From Pseudomonas sp. ANT_H12B (lineage in GTDB: Bacteria > Pseudomonadota > Gammaproteobacteria > Pseudomonadales > Pseudomonadaceae), in NCBI RefSeq assembly GCF_008369325.1, contig NZ_VOBI01000001.1, forward strand, positions 514,664 to 578,663: a stretch of DNA of 64,000 nucleotides, read 5' to 3'. The number at the start of each line of letters is the position of its first letter. Position 1 is the first letter of the stretch. Shown one piece after another: positions 54,651 to 63,929 of the stretch. A program made the position numbers and the translations under genes. The notes below the pieces were generated by a model. It made no database searches, had not been told where the DNA came from, and worked only from the letters and a program-made list of their open reading frames with translations.

Positions 54651-56845
54651 AATTCGATACCCCCGCCACAACCAACCCGATCGACCAGATGAAGGTCGTC
54701 GGCAAGGCCACGCCCCGTATCGAAGGGCCGTTGAAGACCACCGGGCTTGCCCCTTATGCCTACGAACACCACACCGTCGTGCCAAACCAGGCCTATGGCG
54801 TGGTGGTCGGTTCCGCCATTGCCAAGGGGCGCATCGCTTCGATGGATCTGGAAATGGCGCAGTCGGCACCCGGCGTGATCACCATTGTCACTGCGGCGAA
54901 TGCCGGCAAGCTCGGCAAAGGCAAATACAACACCGCGACGTTACTCGGCGGACCAGATATCCAGCACTACCACCAGGCAGTGGCACTGGTGGTGGCTGAA
55001 ACCTTCGAACAGGCACGGGCCGCGGCAAAACGGTTGAACGTGACCTATGTCAGCACCGAAGGCGCGTTCGATCTGGCCAGCTCGCGCGGCTCGGCGGTGG
55101 AACCCAAGGACCAGATGACTGACACGGTCCATGGGGATTTTGAAACGGCGTTCGCGGCAGCACCGGTGCAACTGGACGCGACCTACACCACCCCCGATCA
55201 GGCCCACGCGATGATGGAACCCTTTGCGTCGATGGCCGCCTGGGACGGCGACCAACTCACGCTGTGGACGTCGAACCAGATGATCGATTGGTCAGTCACC
55301 GATCTGGCGACCACCCTCGGCGTGCCGAAGAAAAATGTGCGCCTGATCTCGCCGTACATCGGTGGTGGCTTCGGCGGAAAACTGTTTATCCGCTCCGATG
55401 CGTTACTCGCCGCCCTCGGCGCGCGCATGGCCGGCAGGCCGGTCAAAGTGGCGCTGGCCCGGCCATTTATCTTCAACAACTCCACCCACCGTCCGGCAAC
55501 CATTCAACGCATCCGCATCGGCGCCAGCAGCGATGGCAAGATCACCGCCATTGCTCACGAAGGCTGGTCCGGCAACTTGCCCGGCGGCAAAGTCGAGCTG
55601 GCCGCACAACCCAGCAAACTGCTGTATGCGGGCGAGAACCGTCGGGTGACCATGCGCCTGTCGACACTTGATCTGCCGGAAGGCAATGCGATGCGTGCAC
55701 CGGGCGAAACCCCGGGCATGATGGCGCTGGAAATCGCCATGGACGAAATGGCGGAAAAGCTCAAGCTCGATCCCGTCGAGTTTCGAATCATCAACGACAC
55801 TCAGGTTGATCCCACCAAACCCGATCGGCCTTTTTCCCAGCGCCAGTTGATTGAATGCCTGCGCACTGGCGCCGATCGTTTCGGCTGGAACAAACGGCAT
55901 GCGCAGCCGGGCACACAACGCGAGGGTCGCTGGTTGATCGGCATGGGTGTCGGTGTCGCCTTCCGAAATAATCTGCTGGTGAAGTCCGGGGCTCGCGTTC
56001 GACTGAATGAGCAAGGCATCGTCACCGTGGAAACCGACATGACCGATATCGGCACCGGGAGCTACACCATCATTGGCCAGACAGCAGCAGAAATGATGGG
56101 CGTCTCGCTCGACAAGGTGGTCGTACGCCTGGGGGATTCGAGCTTTCCGGTATCGGCAGGTTCTGGTGGGCAATTCGGTGGCAACTGTTCAACGGCAGGC
56201 GTGTACGCGGCGTGCGTCAAACTTCGCGAAGCGGTGGCGCAACGCCTCGGCGTCAGCGCGCAGGATGCGGTTTTCGCCGACGGTGAAGTGCGATCCGGTG
56301 ACAAGAAATTCCCGTTGCGCGACGCGGCGCAAACCGGAGAAATCGTCGCCGAGGATTCGATCGAATTCGCTGAGCTGAGCAAGCAGTTTCAGCAATCGAC
56401 GTTCGGTGCGCACTTTGTCGAAGTCGCGGTCGACAGTGCCACCGGCGAGACCCGCGTTCGACGGATGCTCGCCGTCTGCGCGGCCGGGAGAATCCTCAAC
56501 CCAACCTCGGCGCGCAGTCAGGTAATCGGCGCGATGACCATGGGCGTCGGTGCGGCGTTGATGGAGGAACTGGCGGTGGACAAGCGCCGGGGCTTTTTCG
56601 TCAATCACGACCTGGCCGGCTACGAGGTTCCCGTGCATGCCGACATTCCACATCAGGAAGTGATTTTCCTCGATGAAACCGACGCAGCGTCATCGCCGAT
56701 GAAAGCAAAAGGCGTTGGTGAACTGGGTATATGCGGGGTCAGTGCGGCGATTGCGAATGCGGTCTACAACGCGACGGGAATCCGTGTTCGGGAATACCCG
56801 ATCACGCTGGACAAGATGCTGGACAAGTTGCCGCCGATGATTTGA
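54647..56845 (+). CDS. paoC: Aldehyde oxidoreductase molybdenum-cofactor subunit
   Basis: A 732-residue catalytic subunit (PaoC/YagR) with bound molybdenum cofactor. [15 protein letters not shown] opens the first domain, [12 protein letters not shown] is the Gly-rich cofactor loop, [20 protein letters not shown] the next, and [17 protein letters not shown] follows. The active-site Glu is Glu692 in [12 protein letters not shown], the same number as in E. coli PaoC. It should oxidise a wide range of aldehydes, often aromatic, to acids in the periplasm. Last of paoABC; no paoD (cofactor-insertion chaperone) gene follows in this window. Confidence 0.95.
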   Translation: MKFDTPATTNPIDQMKVVGKATPRIEGPLKTTGLAPYAYEHHTVVPNQAYGVVVGSAIAKGRIASMDLEMAQSAPGVITIVTAANAGKLGKGKYNTATLLGGPDIQHYHQAVALVVAETFEQARAAAKRLNVTYVSTEGAFDLASSRGSAVEPKDQMTDTVHGDFETAFAAAPVQLDATYTTPDQAHAMMEPFASMAAWDGDQLTLWTSNQMIDWSVTDLATTLGVPKKNVRLISPYIGGGFGGKLFIRSDALLAALGARMAGRPVKVALARPFIFNNSTHRPATIQRIRIGASSDGKITAIAHEGWSGNLPGGKVELAAQPSKLLYAGENRRVTMRLSTLDLPEGNAMRAPGETPGMMALEIAMDEMAEKLKLDPVEFRIINDTQVDPTKPDRPFSQRQLIECLRTGADRFGWNKRHAQPGTQREGRWLIGMGVGVAFRNNLLVKSGARVRLNEQGIVTVETDMTDIGTGSYTIIGQTAAEMMGVSLDKVVVRLGDSSFPVSAGSGGQFGGNCSTAGVYAACVKLREAVAQRLGVSAQDAVFADGEVRSGDKKFPLRDAAQTGEIVAEDSIEFAELSKQFQQSTFGAHFVEVAVDSATGETRVRRMLAVCAAGRILNPTSARSQVIGAMTMGVGAALMEELAVDKRRGFFVNHDLAGYEVPVHADIPHQEVIFLDETDAASSPMKAKGVGELGICGVSAAIANAVYNATGIRVREYPITLDKMLDKLPPMI

Positions 56846-57001
56846 TCACCACCGAACCGGTGGGAGCGCAGTGGCTGCAAAGTTCTTCATGGCTGTTCTC
56901 ACTCGGTATTTTTGGCAAGCAAATCGCCATTCAATCTACCCGTTACGCATTACCAAAATAAGCCGCTAGAATCGGAAAAGACCTATGAGAAGGGCTCATC
57001 A

Positions 57002-57895
57002 ATGCTTCGGGAAAACGCCAATGACCTGCTCGCCTTCCTGGCGGTGGCGCGGGCGAGAAGTTTCACCAAGGCGGCTGCCAAACTGGGCGTTTCCCAGTCG
57101 GCTCTGAGTCACACGATTCGGGCGCTGGAAGCACGCTTGGGGTTGCGTCTGCTGACGCGCACGACCCGCAGCGTGTCACCGACCGAAGCCGGGCAACACC
57201 TGCTTGAAACCGTTGGCCCCCATTTCGAAGAAATCGAGATCGAGCTGGCAGCGTTGAGCAATTTGCGCGACACGCCTGCCGGCAAGATTCGCATCAACGC
57301 GATGGACCATGCGCTGGAATACATCCTGTGGCCGGTGTTGAAACCGTTCCTGGCGCAGTACCCGGACATCTCGGTCGAGGTCTGTTGCGACTACAGCTTC
57401 GTCGACATCGCCGCCCAGGGTTTCGACGCCGGTGTGCGTCTGGGTGAGAACGTGGCGCAAGGCATGATCGCCACCCGCATCGGGCCGGACATGCGCATGG
57501 CGGTGGTGGGTTCGCCGGCCTACTTTGCCGATCGCTCAGTGCCCGAGACGCCCCGCGATTTGACGGATCATCAGTGCAATAACTTGCGCCTGCCCACTAA
57601 CGGCGGTTTGTACGCTTGGGAGTTCAAAAAGGGTGAGGAAAGTCTGAAGGCGCGCGTGTCTGGGCAGGTCACGTTCAACGGTGTGTATCAACTGCTCACT
57701 GCGGCGCTGGAGGGTTTTGGTTTGAGCTATCTTCCCGATGACTTGGTGGCACCGCATATTGCGGCCGGTCGGCTGGTGCAGGTGCTTGAGGATTGGTGCG
57801 CACCGTTTGCCGGGTTCCACCTGTATTACCCGAGCCGCCGTCAGGCGTCGCCGGCGTTTGCTTTATTGCTGGAGGCGTTGCGGTATCGGGGCTGA
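57002..57895 (+). CDS. LysR-family transcriptional regulator (CrgA/DsdC-like subgroup)
   Basis: A 297-residue LysR regulator. The HTH region is LLAFLAVARARSFTKAAAKL, GVSQSALSHTIRALEARLGL; the effector domain starts near residue 90 (AGKIRINAMDHALEYILWPV). The start at 57002 follows AAGGG; an extension to 56912 has no site. It lies 156 bases after paoC on the same strand, so it may be a downstream regulator of pao or independent. Effector unknown. Confidence 0.92.
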   Translation: MLRENANDLLAFLAVARARSFTKAAAKLGVSQSALSHTIRALEARLGLRLLTRTTRSVSPTEAGQHLLETVGPHFEEIEIELAALSNLRDTPAGKIRINAMDHALEYILWPVLKPFLAQYPDISVEVCCDYSFVDIAAQGFDAGVRLGENVAQGMIATRIGPDMRMAVVGSPAYFADRSVPETPRDLTDHQCNNLRLPTNGGLYAWEFKKGEESLKARVSGQVTFNGVYQLLTAALEGFGLSYLPDDLVAPHIAAGRLVQVLEDWCAPFAGFHLYYPSRRQASPAFALLLEALRYRG

Positions 57896-57940
57896 GGAAT
57901 GGTGGGTGTCAGTCGATAGCTGCGCCGAACTTCATGGCCT

Positions 57941-58035
57941 CATCACGGGCAAGCCCGTTCCCATAGTGGTCCAGGTTGTTACACAAATAGAGTGAAAAGC
58001 ACAAAACCCTGTGGGAGCGGGCTTGCCCGCGATAG
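57941..58035. repeat. REP pair
   Basis: Inverted REP copies (tcacgggcaagcccgttccc, diverged, and tgtgggagcgggcttgcccg) after the LysR gene. Confidence 0.8.
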
Positions 58036-58092
58036 CGTCAGTCGCCGCACCAGCCATGAACCAGAAAGATCGCAGCATTGGGCAGCATCGAT

Positions 58093-58123
58093 GATCGTTC
58101 CCACGCTCTGCGTGGGAATGATC
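58093..58123. repeat. Palindromic repeat, gatcgttcccacg family
   Basis: GATCGTTCCCACG-ctctg-CGTGGGAATGATC, one mismatch in the right arm. It lies directly before the TonB-receptor remnant. Confidence 0.8.
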
Positions 58124-58147
58124 GGCGCGGGACGATCGAACTCGACG

Positions 58148-58436
58148 TTACCAGTCGTAAGACATTTCAACCGAAGCCACCCGCTCCTGCCCGTAATAGC
58201 AACCGAACGAGTAGTTGCAGTCCGACACATACTCACGGTCGAAGATGTTCTGCACGTTCAGGCGGGTCTGCAAACCACGCAGACCAGGGTCAAGTTTGCC
58301 CATGTCGTAGCTGATGGTGGTGTCGTAGACGACGTAGGACGGCACGTCGAACGAGTGGGCCGCATCGCCCGGCACCGAAGGTCAGGCTATTGAGAGTGGC
58401 CTGGGTGAAGGGATAGTCGGCAGGAACGATTCGGTG
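58148..58436 (-). pseudogene. Remnant of a TonB-dependent siderophore receptor (C-terminal tail)
   Basis: The last about 75 residues of a FhuE/FpvA-like receptor are readable: DVPSYVVYDTTISYDMG, TRLNVQNIFDREYVSDC, CYYGQERVASVEMSYDW, ending in a Trp as outer membrane barrels do. Just upstream a second piece (YPFTQATLNSLTFGAG) belongs to the same family but is in another frame, so a short deletion or frameshift joins them. Upstream of that a stop occurs and similarity ends. The rest of the receptor, normally about 700-800 residues, is missing. Clearly a dead gene. Confidence 0.75.
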
Positions 58437-58712
58437 CTAGCGCCAGTCGACCACATTTTGGCAAGACCACCCGCGATTGGTGACAGTAACTCCAATAAAA
58501 AAGCTCGTTTTCCCCGTAAATGAGGAATATCCCCCGCCGCTGACTGACGCGTTTTTGAAACACTCTGAAACAACTTACTAATAACGCTGAATACTTATTT
58601 CGATACTGGCCCATGGCCCGTCTGTTGCACCGGCCCCTAGCACCGCAGCAGCCGTCGTCCCATGCCGGGGACGCCGGGTTTCGCCAATTCGGCATGACGC
58701 GAGGGGAAAGCA
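58437..58712. other. Gap without a gene between two pseudogenes
   Basis: About 276 bases between the TonB-receptor remnant and the multicopper oxidase remnant. AT-rich in its first half; overlapping minus-strand frames there have no ribosome site or protein-like composition. Confidence 0.5.
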
Positions 58713-59988
58713 ATGAAAAGCGCAACACCCATGTTCAGTTTCTTACGGCGCTCAAGCGCCACCTCTGTGATGCTGATCACCGCCAGCCTTGCCACCGTCA
58801 GCGCGGCACCGATGGACGATGTCAGCCAGCCGCCACCGACGGATCCCTCGGCCTACTACACTGCGCCCGCCGATCCACTGGCAGAGGCGGCCGAACTGGA
58901 CGCCTTGAAAACCATGCCGGAGGTGAACCAGGGCGCACTGGCATTGCCTGACGGCGCGTACGGTGATCGCAACACGCCACGTGCGGACAACGTGCTGCCG
59001 CCGTCCTTGCAGACCTCGTTCAATTTCCCCACCAACGGCAAACCCAGCCCGTTGTTCGGCGCCGAGCCGTTCACCCAGCAACTGCTGTTGTTCGAGGAAT
59101 TCGGCACGGAAAAACTCGACCCGACGATCCCCACGCCACCCCTGACCTTCCCCGTTCCCACCATTGGCCCGGCACCGCAGCAGGACCCGAACATCGTCGC
59201 CCGCAGCGGCCCTCCGAGTGCGGCGCTGGACGCCTTTATGCGTCAACCGGGGTTGTTCCCGTTTCCGGCGCAGTTTTCCAATGTGCTGGACCGCAACCCG
59301 TAGAAGGGGCAAATCGAAACCTTCCTCAACCGCCACCCGGTGGGCTCGCCGGCCGAGGGGCGACCACCGGGAAAAGGCTGGTCGCACCAGCGCTGGAACG
59401 AGTTCTATCCGCAGGTCGATTTCAAGACCGTGCAAGCCGGTGCCCGAACCAACCTGGGCCTGCGTGACCGCAAACAATTGCACAACTACGCCGTCGGTGA
59501 ATTCGGCCCCGGCGGGCTCTACTATCAGACCTCCGACATTCCCGAAACGACGGGCACGACCAAGGGCATCGACGTGCGTTTCCATTCGAAAATGCCGGTG
59601 CAGAATCACAACTCGCTGTGGACCTTCGACGGCACCGTGCCGCCCAAATTGCTCATGGTCCGCTACGGCCAGCCACTGCTGATGCGCCACTACAACGCCC
59701 TGCCCATCGATCCGGCAGCCAACATGGGTTTCGGCCTGCACACCATCAGCACCCACGAACACAACGGCCACTCCCCGGCCGAAAGTGACGGCTACACCAA
59801 TGCGTTTTTCTTTCCGGGGCAGTACTACGACTATCGCTGGCCGCTGCAACTGGCCGGTTACGACACCATCAACACCGCGGCGCAGGACCCACGCGCTGCG
59901 TTCCCTTGCGCACCCGGTGAAAAGCTGTTCGTCAACGACACCAGTCCCGGCCTCAAGACCTGTGAAAACGGCAGCATCAAAATTCGGG
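58713..59988 (+). pseudogene. Multicopper oxidase, broken by an in-frame stop and truncated
   Basis: It opens with a good site (GAGGGGA) and a signal-peptide-like start, and reads 196 residues to a TAG at 59301-59303. The same frame then continues for about 225 residues of clearly related sequence (NLGLRDRKQLHNYAVGEFGP, GLHTISTHEHNGHSPAESDG, FFPGQYYDYRWPL). The H-T-x-x-T-H-E-H-N-G-H segment is a copper-ligand region of large multicopper oxidases. After SIKIR (about 59988) the expected continuation with H-W-F-H-D-H is replaced by unrelated DNA, so the remaining copper sites are absent. One point mutation would explain the TAG. Confidence 0.8.
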
Positions 59989-60273
59989 CCCGATCCATGC
60001 AATGTGGACCGGGCGTCGGCCGATCAGATCAAAGGAAATCTTCACCTCCACCCATAAACCCGAGGGGTGATAGGCCAAAACAGCTGGATTTTGCGCCGCA
60101 GTAGGCGTTGCCATGAACGTTGCGGTTTCACTGGCAAACACACTGTCGCCGATCAACACACGGTCCCTGGTTTTTTCCTTCAAGGCTTGATAAAGCGCCG
60201 GATAAGGCATGTTCCAGTCGTTGCCTTCAGCGACTTTGGTGAGCTTCCTTGATAGTGAGAACCTGAAGCACAC
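59977..60273 (-). CDS. Open frame of unknown origin, possibly a gene fragment
   Basis: A 98-residue frame of uncertain status. DWNMPYPALYQALKEKTRDR and SETATFMATPTAAQNPAVLA look protein-like, and the middle (VLIGDSVFASET) does too, but I recognise no family. Its last codons run into the broken multicopper oxidase, so either its 3' end was cut at the junction or the frame is spurious. There is no good ribosome site at the first Met. Confidence 0.3.
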   Translation of the reverse strand: MCFRFSLSRKLTKVAEGNDWNMPYPALYQALKEKTRDRVLIGDSVFASETATFMATPTAAQNPAVLAYHPSGLWVEVKISFDLIGRRPVHIAWIGPEF

Positions 60274-60359
60274 CTGCGTAAACGACCGATTATTCTCCTT
60301 GGCTCAGCGTAGGGTGGAACCACATTCGCGCTTTCCCATAGCGGATAAATGCCCACCCG

Positions 60360-60929
60360 TTACTGCTGCGGCGCAACCATGCGAAACCGGATATTGATCT
60401 TGTCCGAGACGACACCATCGGCCCATTCACCTTCGCCGACTTTGAAGTCGCTGCGTTTAAGCGTTAACTGGCCATCGAAAATCCCGATGGCGTTCTCAGC
60501 CTTCAACAGGACCGGAACTTCAACCTCGCGAGTGATTCCCCTGAGCGTGAGTTTGCCGGTGATCGAGTAACGGTTGTTTTCCTGCGCTTTCACGCCGGTC
60601 GATTCAAACGTCGCCATTGGATACGTTGCGGTGTCGAACCAGGCAGGGTTTTGCAGTTCACTGTTGGCGTCGCTGCTTCCGGTATCGATGCTGTCGAGCT
60701 CGATGGTGAGCGCGGCGTGCGCGGCTGACGGGTTCGCTGTGTCGAAATCAAGCGAGGCCTGGAACTTGCCGAACGTGCCGTAGACCCGCGAGGAAAACTG
60801 TTTATAGGTGAAGGAAATCGTGCTGGCGGTTTCATTCACTTGTGTGTATTCGACCGCTTGGGCGCAGGGCAAGGAGCCGAAGGCAAGCGCGGCAGCCAGT
60901 GTGGCGCAGCGCGGGAATCGAGGGTTCAT
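60360..60929 (-). CDS. YceI-family periplasmic protein
   Basis: A 189-residue YceI/lipocalin-like protein. Signal peptide to about residue 25 (PCAQA-VE). The mature part starts YTQVNETASTISFTYKQFSS and shows the family strand repeat: YGTFGKFQASLDFD, ELDSIDTGSSDANSELQNPA, WFDTATYPMATFESTGV, SITGKLTLRGITREVEVPV. The fold binds polyisoprenoids or other amphiphiles in the periplasm. It is intact, unlike its neighbours on both sides. Regulation is not visible. Confidence 0.92.
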   Translation of the reverse strand: MNPRFPRCATLAAALAFGSLPCAQAVEYTQVNETASTISFTYKQFSSRVYGTFGKFQASLDFDTANPSAAHAALTIELDSIDTGSSDANSELQNPAWFDTATYPMATFESTGVKAQENNRYSITGKLTLRGITREVEVPVLLKAENAIGIFDGQLTLKRSDFKVGEGEWADGVVSDKINIRFRMVAPQQ

Positions 60930-61138
60930 GGGATTCTCCGGTCGGGGTTCCCGTCATGAGCTGAGGCGCTGCACACGTTGACCTGCGATAGATGGACTAA
61001 AGCAAATACCCACCCTTTATTCCACCTCAAGCGCTGCCTTCCGACCACCTGTCGGCCAGAGCGGTCCTGCGCCCGATGCTCGCGCCCATGCAGGTATTTA
61101 ATTGCGGCAGCACTCACCACTGCATCAGGAGACGGGCC

Positions 61139-61557
61139 ATGAAAATCGTCGTCATCGGAGGCACCGGGTTGATCGGCCGCCAACTCTGCAAAAATCGTCA
61201 GGCGCTGGGGCATGACGCGATTGCGGCGTCACTGAGTACCGGCGTCAACGTCATCAGTGGCGAAGGACGGCAAGATGCGTTACAAAGCGCCGACGTGGTG
61301 GTCGACGTGGCGAACTCGCCCTGAAAACGCCAGGCAATAAAACCGTGGAAGTGGCCGGGCCGGATCGTCGACCGCTGGTGGCGTTCGTCAGTGAATACCT
61401 GCAACACACCAAAGACCCACGCCAGGCGGTTTCGGTCGATACGGTTCCCTACTTTGGCGCACCCATCGATGATCAGTCGCTGACACCGGGGGAGAATCCC
61501 ATGGTCGGATCAACACGGTTTGAAGACTGGCTCAAGAACACGTCGCATGCATCCTGA
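61139..61557 (+). pseudogene. NmrA-like NAD(P)-binding protein with its middle deleted
   Basis: The N-terminal 61 residues (KIVVIGGTGLIGRQLCKNRQ, NVISGEGRQDALQSADVVVD, VANSP) are a normal NmrA/SDR-like nucleotide-binding start. The frame then stops at 61322. From 61320 another frame reads the C-terminus of the same family: KTVEVAGPDRRPLVAFVSEY, DTVPYFGAPIDDQSLTPGEN, RFEDWLKNT. About 110-130 residues, including the substrate region, are missing between VANSP and ALKTPGNK. Internal deletion with frameshift; not functional. Confidence 0.8.
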
Positions 61558-61635
61558 GTCGCTGCGACGACGGCAGCACAGCCAACATCAATGCCGGGCA
61601 ACGTGTTATCCCGTGAGGGCACTGATCGTTGTCAG

Positions 61636-62307
61636 CTAATGACCAGCCTCTCTCTGCCAGGCCCGCTGCAACAGCTTGATGACCTCTGCATCCGAGGTCT
61701 GTGAAAAATCCACGTACCAATACCCGATCGACATCAGCCAGTCCGGAATGAGTGGGCATATCAGCTCATCCACTTCGCTGCGCAGCGCCTCCGCCGTCTC
61801 AATCGGCGCCACTGGCACGGCAACGACAATGCGTGCCGGCGCCTGCAAACGCACCGCGTGGATCGCCGCCAACATCGAAGCCCCTGTCGCCAGACCGTCG
61901 TCGATCAAAATCACCACCTGATCCTTGAGCTGCACCGGCGCGCGCGTTCCCCGGTAAACCTGCTCTCGACGCAACAACTCCCGCGTTTCCCGTGCGACCA
62001 CGGCATCGAAGGCGGCTTTATCAATCGGATGATTGTGCAGTGCGTGTTCATTGCGGATTTGTATGCCGCCGCTGGCAATGGCGCCCATCGCCAACTCCTG
62101 ATGGGACGGCACACCCAGCTTGCGGACCAGCATCAGGTCGAGGCGAACCTCCAGCGCGGCGGCCACTTCATAGGCCACCGGTACCCCGCCACGGGGCAAG
62201 GCGAGGACGATCACATCGGCGCGATGAGCGTATTCGAGCAACGGCTCCACCAGACGTCGACCGGCCGCCGCCCGGTCCTGCAAGATGGTTGGCGATGAGG
62301 GACTCAT
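61636..62307 (-). CDS. Phosphoribosyltransferase family protein
   Basis: A 223-residue type I phosphoribosyltransferase. The PRPP-binding motif is VVILIDDGLATGASMLAAIH, with adjacent acidic residues and Gly-rich loop; VIVLALPRGGVPVAYEVA is the N-terminal family segment. Such stand-alone proteins of about 220 residues are common in pseudomonads and often linked to stress; the base or partner is unknown. It is monocistronic, 78 bases from the NmrA remnant. Confidence 0.87.
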   Translation of the reverse strand: MSPSSPTILQDRAAAGRRLVEPLLEYAHRADVIVLALPRGGVPVAYEVAAALEVRLDLMLVRKLGVPSHQELAMGAIASGGIQIRNEHALHNHPIDKAAFDAVVARETRELLRREQVYRGTRAPVQLKDQVVILIDDGLATGASMLAAIHAVRLQAPARIVVAVPVAPIETAEALRSEVDELICPLIPDWLMSIGYWYVDFSQTSDAEVIKLLQRAWQREAGH

Positions 62308-62403
62308 TGGAAAACCTCCTCAGACGACCACGCCTGTCGGTTCGCATCACACGGTCACCCCAAATTGTCGGCCCGACCGTGGCCGACAACAAGTCCCGCC
62401 CGC

Positions 62404-63762
62404 CTACACCAACCGCTCAATCGCCTGATGCTGCCAGACTAATTTGTAATACGCCGTCTGCAACGCCAGCATTCCCAGATACGCCACCGGAAACGCCATC
62501 CACACCCCTTGCAATCCGAAGTGCCCGTCCAGCACATACGCCACCGGCAATTGCACCCCGACCACACAAAAAATCGAAATCGCCATCGGCACCAACACCG
62601 AGCCGCTGGCGCGCATGATGCCGCCGACAATCGCCTGGAAGCCGAACACCAATAGGCTCCACAGCATGATGTGCAACAGATGCTCGGCCATCGCCCGGGT
62701 GGAATCATCCGTGAGGAACAACCCCAGCAACCAGTGCGACAACAGATAACCCAACACCACCAACCCACCGGTCAGGCACACGTTGATCAACAGCCCCGTG
62801 CGCAAAATCGGCCCCATGCGCTCAAGCCGCCCTGCCCCAATCGCCTGAGCACCGAGGATCGACGCCGTGATCGCAATCGACAGCGCCGGAAACTGCACGT
62901 AATTGACGATCTGCGTCACCGCGCCATACGCCGCCGTCGCCTGCGAGCCGTGCTGATTCACCAACGCCAGAATCACCAACTCCGACACCGACAACACCAC
63001 CATCTGCAACCCGGTCGGCAACCCGATGCGCAACACCTTGCCGAGAATCACCAGGTCCAGCCGCATCGCCGCAAACATCTCCCGATCCGGCGCCAACGGA
63101 TGCCCCTTGCGAATCAACCGCCACGCCAGCCACCCCATCGCCGACAAATTACCCACCAACCCCGCATACGCCGCACTCTGAATCCCCATCATCGGCAACC
63201 CGAACCAACCTCGAATCAACGCCGGCGTCAGCGCCAACCCGATACACGTCGACACCACCAACGCAATCAGCGGCGACACCGTATCGCTCACCCCGCGCAA
63301 CAGCTGGGTGAACAGCACGTAGACCAGCAGCGACGGCATGATCCACATCATCACGTGGGCGTAGGACACGGCGTCGTCGATAACGTCGGCCGGTGTGCCC
63401 AAGCCTTCCAGGGCTGGCCTTGCGAACACGCTACCGAGTACGGCTGCTGTCAGGCCGATCATTGCGCCTAACAACAAGGTTGTGCCGGCGATGGTTTTCA
63501 CCAGATGCGGCTCGCGCGCGCCCCAAGCCTGGCCGATGAGCACTCCCGCCCCCGCGCCGAGGCCGATGACCAGTGCGATGAAGAAGAAGACGATGGGGAA
63601 CATGCCGGACACGGCAGCCAGGGCTTGGGTGCCGAGCATTTGGCCGATGTAGATGCTGTTGATGGTGCCCGACATGGATTGGAGGAAATTGGAGAGGACC
63701 ATGGGGGCCAGGAAAAGGAGATAGGTTTTCCAGAGGGGGGGTTGGGTGGTGGGGGTTTGCAT
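62404..63762 (-). CDS. MATE-family multidrug efflux transporter
   Basis: A 452-residue MATE exporter with 12 predicted membrane helices, using a Na+ or H+ gradient to expel cationic drugs or metabolites. N-terminal half: LAPMVLSNFLQSMSGTINSI, YIGQMLGTQALAAVSGMFPI, GLGAGAGVLIGQAWGAREPH. C-terminal half: GLPTGLQMVVLSVSELVILA, VNQHGSQATAAYGAVTQIVN. The two-fold repeat of the family is clear. Substrate unknown. Confidence 0.92.
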   Translation of the reverse strand: MQTPTTQPPLWKTYLLFLAPMVLSNFLQSMSGTINSIYIGQMLGTQALAAVSGMFPIVFFFIALVIGLGAGAGVLIGQAWGAREPHLVKTIAGTTLLLGAMIGLTAAVLGSVFARPALEGLGTPADVIDDAVSYAHVMMWIMPSLLVYVLFTQLLRGVSDTVSPLIALVVSTCIGLALTPALIRGWFGLPMMGIQSAAYAGLVGNLSAMGWLAWRLIRKGHPLAPDREMFAAMRLDLVILGKVLRIGLPTGLQMVVLSVSELVILALVNQHGSQATAAYGAVTQIVNYVQFPALSIAITASILGAQAIGAGRLERMGPILRTGLLINVCLTGGLVVLGYLLSHWLLGLFLTDDSTRAMAEHLLHIMLWSLLVFGFQAIVGGIMRASGSVLVPMAISIFCVVGVQLPVAYVLDGHFGLQGVWMAFPVAYLGMLALQTAYYKLVWQHQAIERLV

Positions 63763-63929
63763 TGAGGGTCCGTCTCGGGTGTGGGCTCGTGTTTTGGGAA
63801 TTCTACGCTAGGGGACTGGGCGCCACCCGATTCGATTTCGCAGACTTGGGTAGCATGAGTTATGTCTGTTTTCGGCCCAGAGTGTGTAAAAACGTCAGAT
63901 TGGGTTTTCTATATCGACGCTAGGAGACC

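Noticed and set aside
58387..58728. Minus-strand frames between the two pseudogenes (63 and 113 codons)
   Set aside because: No ribosome site, biased composition, and they overlap the decayed TonB receptor in the wrong frame.
60926..61213. 95-codon minus-strand frame upstream of the YceI gene
   Set aside because: No recognisable protein pattern and no ribosome site; it overlaps the NmrA-like remnant on the other strand.
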